Source: Hyphomicrobiales bacterium 4NK60-0047b (lineage in GTDB: Bacteria; Pseudomonadota; Alphaproteobacteria; Rhizobiales; HXMU1428-3). From it: a stretch of 64,000 nucleotides of DNA. The DNA is taken from positions 186,001 through 250,000 of the forward strand of contig BAABWY010000002.1 of the NCBI GenBank assembly GCA_040367435.1, in the 5' to 3' direction. Both the position numbers and the translations under genes were made by a program. Shown in pieces: positions 18,039 through 25,051 of the stretch. The notes under the pieces were generated by a model. It was given only the letters and a program-made list of their open reading frames with translations, searched no databases and was not told the DNA's origin. Each line of letters starts with the position of its first letter. Positions within the stretch are counted from its first letter, which is position 1.

Positions 18039-18332
18039 ATGTCAGCTTTTATCATCGCTCAGGTAACCGTAAAAAACGGTGAAAAATTTCAGCAATATGC
18101 AGAACAATCAGGCCCTACCTTTGCTCCTTTTGGTGGAGAAGTATTCATCAAAGGAAAATTTGTCGGTACATTTACCGGCAATCAAAACCACAATGCTGCA
18201 GCCGTCATAAAGTTTCCAAACATCGAAAAACTAGATGAGTGGTATAACTCAACAGCCTACCAAAATATCATACCGCTTCGAAATGAAGCGGCAGATATTA
18301 TCTTTACAAAATACGAAGTCCCAGAAGCATAA
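18039..18332 (+). CDS. DUF1330 family protein
   Basis: 97 residues, the usual DUF1330 size, with a dimeric alpha-beta barrel fold expected (starts SAFIIAQVTVKNGEKFQQYA, conserved AAVIKFPNIEKLDEWYNS). AAGGA precedes the ATG. It sits 31 bp after the peroxiredoxin gene and 9 bp before the Old Yellow Enzyme gene, so co-transcription is nearly certain. The biochemical role is unknown. Confidence 0.88.
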   Translation: MSAFIIAQVTVKNGEKFQQYAEQSGPTFAPFGGEVFIKGKFVGTFTGNQNHNAAAVIKFPNIEKLDEWYNSTAYQNIIPLRNEAADIIFTKYEVPEA

Positions 18333-18341
18333 AGGTATCCC

Positions 18342-19445
18342 ATGACAGATCTATTTTCCCCCATTCAATTAGGTGATTATCAATTGCCAAATAGAATTTT
18401 TATGGCGCCCTTAACAAGAGCACGATCATTAGCTGGCGCAGTACCTAAAGCTGGCTTAAAAGCTGAATATTATCGCGAACGCGCTAGTGCTGGTTTAATC
18501 ATTGCTGAAGCAACTGCCGTTTCCCAAATGGGGTTAGGTTGGTTGAATACACCAGGCATCTGGAATGAAGCCCAGCAAGAAGCCTGGTCACCTGTAACAA
18601 AAGCTGTCCATGAAAAAAACGGCCGCATTTTCATACAATTATGGCACATGGGGGCAGTCGTCACCCCAGACTTTATTGAAGGAAGGCAACCTCTTTCTGC
18701 CTCCAATGTACAGCTTGAAGGTGAGTTAAGAACTCCAAAAGAGCGTAAACAAACTTTGGTTGAACCCAAAGCCATGACCACCACTGAAATAAATCAAGTA
18801 CAAAATGAATTCGTTGATGCAGCCAAGCACTCAATTGCCGCTGGGTTTGATGGCGTTGAACTTCATGCTGCAAACGGTTTTTTGATAGATCAATTCATTC
18901 GTGACAAAACCAACAAACGAAAAGACCAATATGGTGGATCAATCGAAAACAGAATTCGCTTTTGTCTGGAAATTGTTGAAAAAATCAGTAAAGAAATTGG
19001 TTCTGGTAAAGTTGGCATACGTATCTCACCAACCAATAAAGTCTGGGGTATAAAAGACAGTGATTATCTCAAAACATTTAGCCACTTAGTTGAGCGCCTC
19101 AATGAATATGACCTAGCTTACCTACACATCCTAGAACCAAAACCAAACAGTGATCATTTCATTGAAACAGTTGACTACATCACTCCAAAATTAAGAGAAC
19201 TTTATCAAGGAACCATCATCGCCAATGGTGGCTTTACAAAGGAAACCGCAACACACTCTATTCAATCAAATGAAGCAGATGCCATCGCATTCGGAGGCCC
19301 TTTTATTGCCAATCCAGATCTCGTCGAGCGCTTTATGAAAAACGCCGAGCTAAATGTACCAGTTGATGATAGCCTATTCTACACTAATGAGGCACAAGGC
19401 TATACAAAATATCCCACATTGGAAAAATTACGCAAAACGGCTTAA
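18342..19445 (+). CDS. Old Yellow Enzyme, NemA-type alkene reductase
   Basis: 367 residues, an FMN-dependent TIM barrel. Visible landmarks are FMAPLTRARS (~23-32), QLWHMGAVV (~98-106) with the family histidine, the substrate-binding HAANGFLIDQFI (~175-186), RISPTNK (~226) and C-terminal IANGGFTKE for FMN phosphate. It reduces activated C=C bonds, for example N-ethylmaleimide, using NAD(P)H. Third gene of the TetR-controlled operon; a terminator follows. Confidence 0.95.
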   Translation: MTDLFSPIQLGDYQLPNRIFMAPLTRARSLAGAVPKAGLKAEYYRERASAGLIIAEATAVSQMGLGWLNTPGIWNEAQQEAWSPVTKAVHEKNGRIFIQLWHMGAVVTPDFIEGRQPLSASNVQLEGELRTPKERKQTLVEPKAMTTTEINQVQNEFVDAAKHSIAAGFDGVELHAANGFLIDQFIRDKTNKRKDQYGGSIENRIRFCLEIVEKISKEIGSGKVGIRISPTNKVWGIKDSDYLKTFSHLVERLNEYDLAYLHILEPKPNSDHFIETVDYITPKLRELYQGTIIANGGFTKETATHSIQSNEADAIAFGGPFIANPDLVERFMKNAELNVPVDDSLFYTNEAQGYTKYPTLEKLRKTA

Positions 19446-19471
19446 TTAATAAATCTGCATAATTTCACATC

Positions 19472-19523
19472 AAACCCTGCTTCGTTCAGAAAAATTCTGG
19501 GTAGAAGTAGGGTTTTTATTTTC
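19472..19523 (+). terminator. Terminator after Old Yellow Enzyme gene
   Basis: AAACCCTGCTTC pairs with GAAGTAGGGTTT, followed by T-rich sequence. Confidence 0.75.
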
Positions 19524-19597
19524 TTTTTTTCGTCTATTATTTCCATTGAAAACAAAAAAGAAGGCAACCCTTCAGCAATAAAAAATAGAGACGTGTT

Positions 19598-20473
19598 TTG
19601 CAGACAAAAAGAAACTATGGCCTATTATATGCCATCACTTGCATTCTTCTTTGGAGTTTTATCCCCGTTGTTTCTCGGTTTGGTCAAACCAATTTAGATA
19701 ACTTTCAGTTTCTCTTTTGGTCAAACAGCTTATCATTCTTAGTCGTCTGTTTTTTCTGGTTCATTCAAAAAAACTCCAACCCTCAACAATCATTCACGTT
19801 AAAACAAATTTTATATATTCTATTTTTAGGGTTCTTAGGTTGCACTTTTTATTATCTATGCCTGTATTTCGGATATGCCAATGGAATTGGCCTTGAAGTT
19901 CTGGTCATTCAATATTGTTGGCCACTGATTATGATAGTTCTATCAGCCATTCTATTAAGAGAGCGCCTGCCATTACTTTCTTATGGCGCTGTCATAGCTG
20001 GTTTCTTCGGCATACTTCTCGTTCTCACGAAAGGAAATATCTCTGAGCTTAAATTCTCTAACCTAAATGTTGTACTTATCGTTCTTCTTGGAGCTTTTTC
20101 TTTCGCTCTTTTTTCAGTCCTTAGTAAAAAGTTTAAAGGCGAGCCTTACACAACAACAACCCTGTTGTTCGTCGGTGGACTAATGACCTCAACAATTTCG
20201 CTTTTCATTTTTTCAAAATTCAAATGGCCCAGCCAAAATGAATTAATCCCAGTAATTATCAATGGCGCATTCATTAATGGCATCTCATATATTTTTTGGC
20301 TGAAAGCTCTTGAAAAAATTAAAGCCACGACTGCCGCCACTCTGGTTTTTCTCGCACCCGTTCTGTCATCTATTTGGATTGTTTTGTTTTTCAAAGAACC
20401 CTTTTATATCTCGTACGCAATCGGCCTATCACTTGTAATCATTGCCGGCTTAGTAAGTGTAAAAACCCAATAG
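19598..20473 (+). CDS. EamA/DMT-family transporter
   Basis: 291 residues with ten predicted transmembrane helices in two EamA repeats. The N-terminus is KRNYGLLYAITCILLWS, typical of the family. The start appears to be TTG at 19598; no ATG or GTG in frame fits the N-terminal helix better. It stands alone between terminators. Probably an inner-membrane exporter of metabolites or amino acids; the substrate cannot be inferred. Confidence 0.88.
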   Translation: MQTKRNYGLLYAITCILLWSFIPVVSRFGQTNLDNFQFLFWSNSLSFLVVCFFWFIQKNSNPQQSFTLKQILYILFLGFLGCTFYYLCLYFGYANGIGLEVLVIQYCWPLIMIVLSAILLRERLPLLSYGAVIAGFFGILLVLTKGNISELKFSNLNVVLIVLLGAFSFALFSVLSKKFKGEPYTTTTLLFVGGLMTSTISLFIFSKFKWPSQNELIPVIINGAFINGISYIFWLKALEKIKATTAATLVFLAPVLSSIWIVLFFKEPFYISYAIGLSLVIIAGLVSVKTQ

Positions 20474-20506
20474 ATAAAAACACTCCTTGACTAAGCTCTC
20501 CCCAAT

Positions 20507-20562
20507 AAAAAACGCCAGACCAATTTCTGCATTAAAGCGTAAATCTGATCTGACGTTTTTAT
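20507..20562 (+). terminator. Terminator after EamA gene
   Basis: AAAAACG-CCAGA pairs with TCTG-ACGTTTTT around a ~32-nt loop, flanked by A and T runs, so it may act in both directions. Confidence 0.6.
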
Positions 20563-20565
20563 AAG

Positions 20566-20644
20566 TTAAACATAGACCCAGCTAAAATTCGTCTGGGGGG
20601 AGGGAGGGGGGGGGGGGTAAAATCTCAGCCCGATCTATGTTTAA
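20566..20644. repeat. Inverted repeat enclosing a 12-G tract
   Basis: TTAAACATAGA (20566-20576) and TCTATGTTTAA (20634-20644) are perfect inverted repeats. Between them lie runs of 6, 3 and 12 guanines (20595-20617). The feature lies 24 bp beyond the stop of the small secreted protein gene. Confidence 0.8.
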
Positions 20645-20667
20645 AACTCTTTATTAAAACTCTATGC

Positions 20668-20853
20668 TTATGGAAGCTCAGGATAGCTAATGCCGTGAGC
20701 GTTATCAAAAGTCTCAGGATACTGAATACCAAAAGTATTTTGAGGAGTTTCAGGGTTATTGATCCCAAAAGGAGAACCGTGACCAGCAAAAGCTGAAACA
20801 GAACCACCAACAAGAGCGAATAGAACAACTGATAAAGCAATAATATTTTTCAT
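20668..20853 (-). CDS. Small secreted peptide with triple PE repeat
   Basis: 61 residues. A clear Sec signal (MKNIIALSVVLFALVGG, cleavage near SAFA-GHG) is followed by about 35 residues that are three imperfect repeats: FGINNPETPQN, FGIQYPETFDN and HGISYPELP. GGAG stands 8-9 bp before the ATG. I do not recognise the family and assign no function. The mature peptide would be short, acidic, Cys-free and rich in Pro, Asn and aromatic residues. Two open frames overlap it on this strand, but only this one has a signal peptide and a ribosome-binding site. Confidence 0.75.
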   Translation of the reverse strand: MKNIIALSVVLFALVGGSVSAFAGHGSPFGINNPETPQNTFGIQYPETFDNAHGISYPELP

Positions 20854-21172
20854 AGAATTAATCTCCGTATTTGATTGTTAAACCACATTGTGTATCTGAC
20901 GTTGTGTGGCTGCGTTGAAAAGAACATGGACCATCGCGCCGGAGAAAAAAAGAGCACCTCACAGCCCCGTGAAATCGTTTGATAATTGGGGTTGAAAGAG
21001 AGGTGTTTCGTGATCAGTTCTCACGCCCGCGTGAAGCTCACTCGCGCAAACGAGAGCGAAGACCTAACTCACCCTCGCATTCCCGTGAACAACCGAACCA
21101 AGCCATCTTTAAAAAATAGCAAATCACTATGAGAAAGAAAAAAATAAGAAAAACCAGGCCAGATAGTGAATT
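20854..21172. other. Intergenic region, no gene seen
   Basis: Upstream region of the small secreted protein gene, which should hold its promoter. A hairpin-forming stretch at about 20955-21008 has CACCTC pairing with GAGGTG and GCCCC with GGGGT. Nothing else was identified. Confidence 0.4.
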
Positions 21173-21173
21173 C

Positions 21174-21374
21174 TGAAGAAGGAGTGACACCACTTCAGCA
21201 TCAGGACATGGCGCAGCGCCAAGCCTAGCCCGGCGCAAGCGCCGCACAGCGTGGGTTGCTACGCCGGATGCATAGTGGGCATCTGAAGGCGCCCTTAAAA
21301 GAGTGGGCAACCTGAAGCACCTTTAAAATGCAGACCCATGAGCTTCAGCTCATAGAATAGCCGTGAGAGAGAGA
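21174..21374 (+). repeat. Repeat B copy 2, split by nested A elements
   Basis: GAAGAAGGAG, hairpin 1, GGACATGGCG, hairpin 3 CCGGCGCAAGCGCCG, then a block of A elements (21252-21330), then hairpin 4 (ATGAGC-TTCA-GCTCAT) and GAATAGCCGTGAGAGA. Removing the A block restores a normal B copy. Confidence 0.8.
21252..21330 (+). repeat. Repeat A copy 6, with a second A inside its loop
   Basis: Outer A: GGTTGCTA (up to 21261) continues at 21303 as GTGGGCAACCTGAAGC. The interruption, 21262-21302, is itself an A: outer stem CGCC/GGCG, inner stem GGATGC/GCATC, loop ATAGTGG, tail CCCTTAAAA. Excising it recreates an intact outer element. Confidence 0.82.
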
Positions 21375-21387
21375 GAGAAAGATCCTG

Positions 21388-21431
21388 GGCGCCCGCGACG
21401 CCCGCAGCGTAACGAGGATGCGCAAACAAAA
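21388..21431 (+). repeat. Element C copy 1
   Basis: GCGACGCCCGCAGCGTAACG-AGGATGCGC followed by AAACAAAAAA. It shares its core (CCCGCAGCGTA-CGAGGA) with 21513-21553 and, more loosely, with the insertion at 56219-56272. Confidence 0.55.
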
Positions 21432-21499
21432 AACTACCGCCATCGCACTTGGCTAAATGGGCAGTGAATAACAAATCATAATGTACGGAATAATTATAC

Positions 21500-21518
21500 T
21501 GGCTGGGGTGGCCACGCG
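21500..21518 (-). pseudogene. tRNA-Gln remnant
   Basis: TGGCTGGGG joined to TGGCCACGC corresponds to both ends of the neighbouring tRNA-Gln with about 53 internal bases missing. It fits decay of a tandem tRNA duplicate. Confidence 0.5.
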
Positions 21519-21553
21519 ACGCCCGCAGCGTAGCGAGGACGCGCAAACAAGAA
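21513..21553 (+). repeat. Element C copy 2
   Basis: GCGACGCCCGCAGCGTAGCG-AGGACGCGC followed by AAACAAGAAA. Second copy in the tandem duplication. Confidence 0.55.
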
Positions 21554-21623
21554 ATCTACCGCCCATAACACTTGGTCAAATGCGTCAATTAAAAACAAAT
21601 CATATTATACGGAAAAAGAAAAT

Positions 21624-21698
21624 TGGCTGGGGCGGTAGGATTCGAACCTACGCTCTTCGGCATCAAAAGCCGCTGCCTTACCGCTTGGCCACGCCCCA
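21624..21698 (-). tRNA. tRNA-Gln (anticodon TTG)
   Basis: 75 nt including an encoded CCA. Acceptor TGGGGCG pairs with CGCCCCA, D-arm region GGCCAAGCGGTAAGGC, anticodon loop TTTTGAT giving UUG, T-arm GTAGGTTCGAATCCTAC. The sequence closely matches bacterial tRNA-Gln(UUG). It would read CAA and, by wobble, CAG codons. Confidence 0.95.
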
Positions 21699-22046
21699 AT
21701 AAAGGTCATTTAATGAAGATCTATTTAAGAGATTTCAAAAATGCATCACTATTCTTTATGAGAGAAAATATAAATCTAAACCCACAAAATGAATAGAGAA
21801 AAAAGTGATAGCGGTTTTTAAAAATTTTGCAAGGCCAATCGGTCAAATTTTTACTATTTTTTTCTGTAAAATGCTCAGTAAAATCCAAAGAGATGAACTT
21901 CACTCAAAGAAATAAGAGCTGAACCCATCAATATTGACCTTTTTAACAACCGAAACATTGAAAAAATCAACAAGCTGGGAATATTTCTCTCATCTAAGAA
22001 GATCAAACATTGCGAAACAACTAAGACAGGCTTAAAACTAACCCTC
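21699..22046. other. Intergenic region, tRNA promoter only
   Basis: 348 bp of AT-rich sequence between the leftward tRNA-Gln and the rightward TIGR02301 gene. Apart from the tRNA promoter I see no gene or repeat. Confidence 0.5.
21710..21738 (-). promoter_or_regulatory. Candidate promoter of tRNA-Gln
   Basis: On the minus strand TTGAAA (21738-21733), a 17-bp spacer and CATTAA (21715-21710), putting the start a few bases before the tRNA. Confidence 0.5.
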
Positions 22047-22454
22047 ATGAGAAAAAAGACCCAGCGCAAACAAAACATAGTCCTTTTGCTACTGTCCCTC
22101 TTGTCAGTGGCATTTCTAAGTTTTGCCCCTGTTAAGCTCCAGGCGGCCCCAGAAAACCGCCCGTACGACGCTGGATTATTACGATTATCCGAAATTTTAG
22201 GAGCCGTACATTATTTGCGAGCTCTATGCGGCATAAATGATGAATTAATCTGGCGTGATAAAATGCAGGATCTCATCAAAGCTGAAGGTGTAACAAGCAA
22301 ACGCAAAGCAAAACTCACCAAAAGTTTCAACAAAGGCTATAAAAGCTTTCAAAGAACCTACAGACGCTGCACTCCGTCCGCCAAGACAGCGATTAATCTC
22401 TTTTTAGACGAAGGCATAGAATTGTCAGAAAAATTGGTCACAACAAACCAATAA
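22047..22454 (+). CDS. TIGR02301 family exported protein
   Basis: 135 residues. The signal peptide (hydrophobic ~11-30, ending KLQAA) is followed by the family core: RPYDAGLLRLSEILGAVHYLRALCG, a conserved WRDKM, and FNKGYKSFQRTYRRCTPSA with the second cysteine. TIGR02301 is an uncharacterised periplasmic family found mainly in Hyphomicrobiales. The two cysteines may form a disulphide. No function is assigned. It supports the taxonomic placement. Confidence 0.85.
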   Translation: MRKKTQRKQNIVLLLLSLLSVAFLSFAPVKLQAAPENRPYDAGLLRLSEILGAVHYLRALCGINDELIWRDKMQDLIKAEGVTSKRKAKLTKSFNKGYKSFQRTYRRCTPSAKTAINLFLDEGIELSEKLVTTNQ

Positions 22455-22463
22455 AATATTATT

Positions 22464-22648
22464 TAGGGTCTAAACCCAAATAAAATATTTAGCTCCACCG
22501 GAGCCTGAGATTATTTTTCATCTATAGATAATGTCGCAGATAATATAGCCTATAGGTAGTTTTACATAGAATTCACACTCTTTCATCTAAAAGACAGCTA
22601 AATTGATTATCTATTTAGCCTATTTCATTAATTGGGTTTAGACCCTAG
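22464..22648. mobile_element. MITE-like element with TA flanks
   Basis: Terminal inverted repeats TAGGGTCTAAACCCAA (22464-22479) and TTGGGTTTAGACCCTA (22631-22646) match over 16 bp and are about 150 bp apart. Both ends show the dinucleotide TA expected of an IS630/mariner-type target duplication. No coding capacity. AT-rich interior with subsidiary repeats of a TAGCCTAT type. Confidence 0.45.
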
Positions 22649-22793
22649 TAACCATATTTCTTAGTCAATTTACCTTTAAAGAAACAACAGCTTTCCAAAC
22701 AAGATCCACCTAGATAAAAATAATCTGCTGACGAAATAACAAGCAAAAACAAATATCAGACGATTTCGAACATAATGAAGTGGATTTACGGGA

Positions 22794-23039
22794 ATGACAT
22801 TTAGGTTAAACAATGAAGATAATGACCTGAATGCGGAAGCCTTGAGTTACATCATAGAAGCTTGGGAAGATGCTATCTGTAACGGACTAGAGCCCGAAAG
22901 CCTTGCAGGTGCCTCTCTATTCGCCGCATTAACTGACCTCGTCTCTACATATGGTGAAGACGCAGTCTCAAAAATGACGAGAGACCTGTCAGATCGAATA
23001 GACCAGGGTGAATTCTCATTGGACCGTGTAACTCAATAA
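22794..23039 (+). CDS. Conserved small hypothetical protein
   Basis: 81 residues, acidic, all-helical by pattern (LNAEALSYIIEAWEDAICNGLEPESLAGASLFAALTDLV, written here as parts of one amphipathic run). No signal peptide, cysteine or metal motif. ACGGGA precedes the ATG. It converges with the LysE gene, 4 bp away. I recall similar uncharacterised proteins of about 80 residues in Hyphomicrobiales, but name no family. Confidence 0.7.
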   Translation: MTFRLNNEDNDLNAEALSYIIEAWEDAICNGLEPESLAGASLFAALTDLVSTYGEDAVSKMTRDLSDRIDQGEFSLDRVTQ

Positions 23040-23043
23040 GGTT

Positions 23044-23688
23044 TTAGAAAAATATAGATTTAGCCGCTAAACCAATCCCAGCCACAAAGAGAACAGCTCC
23101 AGCTATTTGATTGATGGTTTTTAAGCGTTTTTCAGTCATTTTACCTCGAAACGCTGTGATTAAACGAGCCAAACCCAACCACCACAAAGTCGCACCACTT
23201 AAAAGTCCCGCTAAAATCATCAAACTATCAAGATAGCTCGTAAAACCTCCAACAGCAGAACTCACACTACCAAAAATAGCAAAGATCCCCAGCAAAGCAC
23301 CGGGGTTAGTAATTGTAAGCAAAAAACTCTGAGGTATAGCCTGTAAATGACCTCGAATTTGCGATGATTGTTTCATTTCAGGTAGAAATTTAGGCTGAGC
23401 TAAAAAGATCTTTATTCCAAACCCAAGTAAAATTAACCCGCCAATAAACTGAATTTCGGTTTCATAACTATTAATTAAGCCTGAAAGGGCCGTTATTCCC
23501 ATTGCCGCTGCAACGGAAATTAAAAAATCAGCCCCAATAGCGCCTAGACCAACGGCAAATCCAGCCCAAAACCCTCTGGCCAAGGTGCGCTGAATACACA
23601 AAATATTGACAGGACCAACAGGAGCAGAAATAAGTAGACCCAATCCAAAGCCAGTTAAAATAAGATGTAAATTAATCATCAACGCCAT
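23044..23688 (-). CDS. LysE-family amino-acid exporter
   Basis: 214 residues with six predicted transmembrane helices. The LysE/RhtB signature GLLISAPVGPVNILCIQRTLARGFWAGFAVGLG is split across ~17-50, and ITNPGALLGIF (~125) is also typical. It is a proton-motive-force exporter of amino acids or similar solutes; the substrate is not predictable. It converges on the small hypothetical gene, with its own promoter in the 130-bp gap to the exported protein gene. Confidence 0.9.
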   Translation of the reverse strand: MALMINLHLILTGFGLGLLISAPVGPVNILCIQRTLARGFWAGFAVGLGAIGADFLISVAAAMGITALSGLINSYETEIQFIGGLILLGFGIKIFLAQPKFLPEMKQSSQIRGHLQAIPQSFLLTITNPGALLGIFAIFGSVSSAVGGFTSYLDSLMILAGLLSGATLWWLGLARLITAFRGKMTEKRLKTINQIAGAVLFVAGIGLAAKSIFF

Positions 23689-23819
23689 AAATCTAGAAAA
23701 AGCTTTAAAATTACCTGTTTAAGAACTTTCATAAAACGGGCCTGTTCATCGAATAGTACATATGCCATCCAATATTACATATGTATGACCAAAAGATTTT
23801 TTTTGAAGGGAGCTTAGCC

Positions 23820-24410
23820 ATGAATAAATATAAAGTGACGATAAAACGAATGTCTGTCATGACACTCATATCTTTTGTGACAATCGCAACATTTTTAAAG
23901 TATGAAAATTTTGCACATGCAAAAGACAAAAAATCAAATGTCACGCCTGTACAACAAATAACAAATGAAAACCTCCCGAACCTTACTTTGCAAATGAAAG
24001 AAGATCTCATTGAAGCCGCCAGCTCTGGGGACCTTGAAGAAGTACGAGACTTATTTGAGTCAAACGAACTGGCCCCAGTTTTAACCAATGAACATATCAG
24101 TGACCCTGTAGACTATTGGAAAAAAGTATCTATAGATGGATCAACAAGAGATATCATGGCCGCCATTGCAGAGGTCTTTAGTCTTCCCCCAGTGAAAAAT
24201 AAAAACGGAGATTTCATATGGCCTTATCTTGCAAAAGTGCCGTTAAAAAAACTAACCAAACAACAGCAAATTGATCTATTCCGTCTGGTAGGCCCAAAAC
24301 AAGCAACCCAAATGCTAGAAACCGGCGTTTACACCTATTATGAAGCAAAAATCGGAAAAGACGGTACCTGGCATTATTTTAAAAAGCTAGAAACAGCAGA
24401 GAAGAAATAG
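23820..24410 (+). CDS. Exported protein of unknown function
   Basis: 196 residues from the ATG at 23820, preceded by GAAGGGAG; an ATG 39 bp upstream lacks such a site. N-terminal signal (MSVMTLISFVTIATFL, cleavage near AHAK). The mature region holds an ankyrin-like helical pair (LIEAASSGDLEEVRDLFE, ~60-77) and a conserved-looking C-terminal block (QIDLFRLVGPKQATQMLETG). Proteins like this are widespread but uncharacterised in Hyphomicrobiales; I assign no function. Confidence 0.72.
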   Translation: MNKYKVTIKRMSVMTLISFVTIATFLKYENFAHAKDKKSNVTPVQQITNENLPNLTLQMKEDLIEAASSGDLEEVRDLFESNELAPVLTNEHISDPVDYWKKVSIDGSTRDIMAAIAEVFSLPPVKNKNGDFIWPYLAKVPLKKLTKQQQIDLFRLVGPKQATQMLETGVYTYYEAKIGKDGTWHYFKKLETAEKK

Positions 24411-24415
24411 AAATA

Positions 24416-24443
24416 TTGACAATACATGCATTTAATATACATT
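24416..24443 (+). promoter_or_regulatory. Promoter with NsrR-like box before the haemoglobin gene
   Basis: TTGACA (24416-24421), a 16-bp spacer and TACATT. ATGCATTTAATATACAT (24426-24442) overlaps the promoter and resembles the NsrR operator, two ATGYATTT half-sites in inverted order. This would give nitric-oxide-relieved repression. Confidence 0.5.
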
Positions 24444-24481
24444 ATTAATAATCTGACTAGTTTTAAAAGGCATTTTAAACA

Positions 24482-24934
24482 ATGGACGAACACCCAAGAG
24501 GTCCTAGAGATCCGTTACATGAAGAAATAACTCAACCCCTCATAAATGAGTTAGTTCACAAATTTTATGAAAAAATACAAAAACATGAAACCTTGGGCCC
24601 TATATTCAATGATGCAATAAAGGATAACTGGCCAGAACATTTAGAGCGCATGTGCACATTCTGGGGCTCTGTGGCTTTGAAAACAGGCGCTTATAAAGGA
24701 AAACCAGTGCCAAAACACGTTGCTCTTCAAGGTGTAAAACCAGATCATTTTAAAATCTGGCTCGCCCTATTTAGAGAAACTGCCATTGAGGTTTGCGGTG
24801 TCGACATCGGCCTTCATTTTATAGACCGTGCTGAGAGAATTGCAGAAAGCCTACAACTTGCCATGTTTTTCCAAGGAACAATCGCCCCTAGAGACGCTTT
24901 CAAAAATGGCGTTTTAGTCGGGCAGCTTAGCTAA
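24482..24934 (+). CDS. Group III truncated haemoglobin
   Basis: 150 residues, the family length. Typical segments are LVHKFYEKIQKHETLGPIF (~24-42), W-PEHLERMCTFWGSVAL (~55-72) and a C-terminal DHFKIWLALFRET (~95-107) around the proximal histidine region. Group III truncated haemoglobins bind O2 and NO and are linked to nitrosative or microaerobic stress. The NsrR-like box in its promoter supports a nitric-oxide role. Single-gene unit. Confidence 0.92.
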   Translation: MDEHPRGPRDPLHEEITQPLINELVHKFYEKIQKHETLGPIFNDAIKDNWPEHLERMCTFWGSVALKTGAYKGKPVPKHVALQGVKPDHFKIWLALFRETAIEVCGVDIGLHFIDRAERIAESLQLAMFFQGTIAPRDAFKNGVLVGQLS

Positions 24935-24974
24935 TAGCCACTTCCATTTCTCAGTCCTCCCACATTCTTTTCTA

Positions 24975-25002
24975 TTGACATATAAAGTTTTCTTTATATC
25001 TT
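24975..25002 (+). promoter_or_regulatory. Promoter and palindromic operator of the SahR-like gene
   Basis: TTGACA (24975-24980) and TATCTT (24997-25002) flank and overlap the perfect 8+8 palindrome ATATAAAG-TTTT-CTTTATAT (24980-24999). An operator lying over the promoter fits ArsR-type autorepression. Confidence 0.65.
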
Positions 25003-25051
25003 GTCATGAAACAAACTGAGATCCCTCTTCACATATCGGAGACACAAGGTT

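Larger units (their letters stand above)
21395..21634. repeat. Imperfect tandem duplication (~120-bp unit) next to tRNA-Gln
   Basis: Unit 1 (about 21395-21509) and unit 2 (about 21516-21634) both run from the element C core through ACAAATCATA, TACGGAA and TGGCTGGGG. Unit 2 continues into the intact tRNA-Gln. Unit 1 ends in a remnant of the tRNA: its first nine plus-strand bases joined to TGGCCACGC from the other end. Confidence 0.75.

Noticed and set aside
21038-21546. Small open frames on the minus strand at 21.0-21.5 kb
   Set aside because: They lie wholly in repeats A, B and C, lack ribosome-binding sites and have no protein-like composition.
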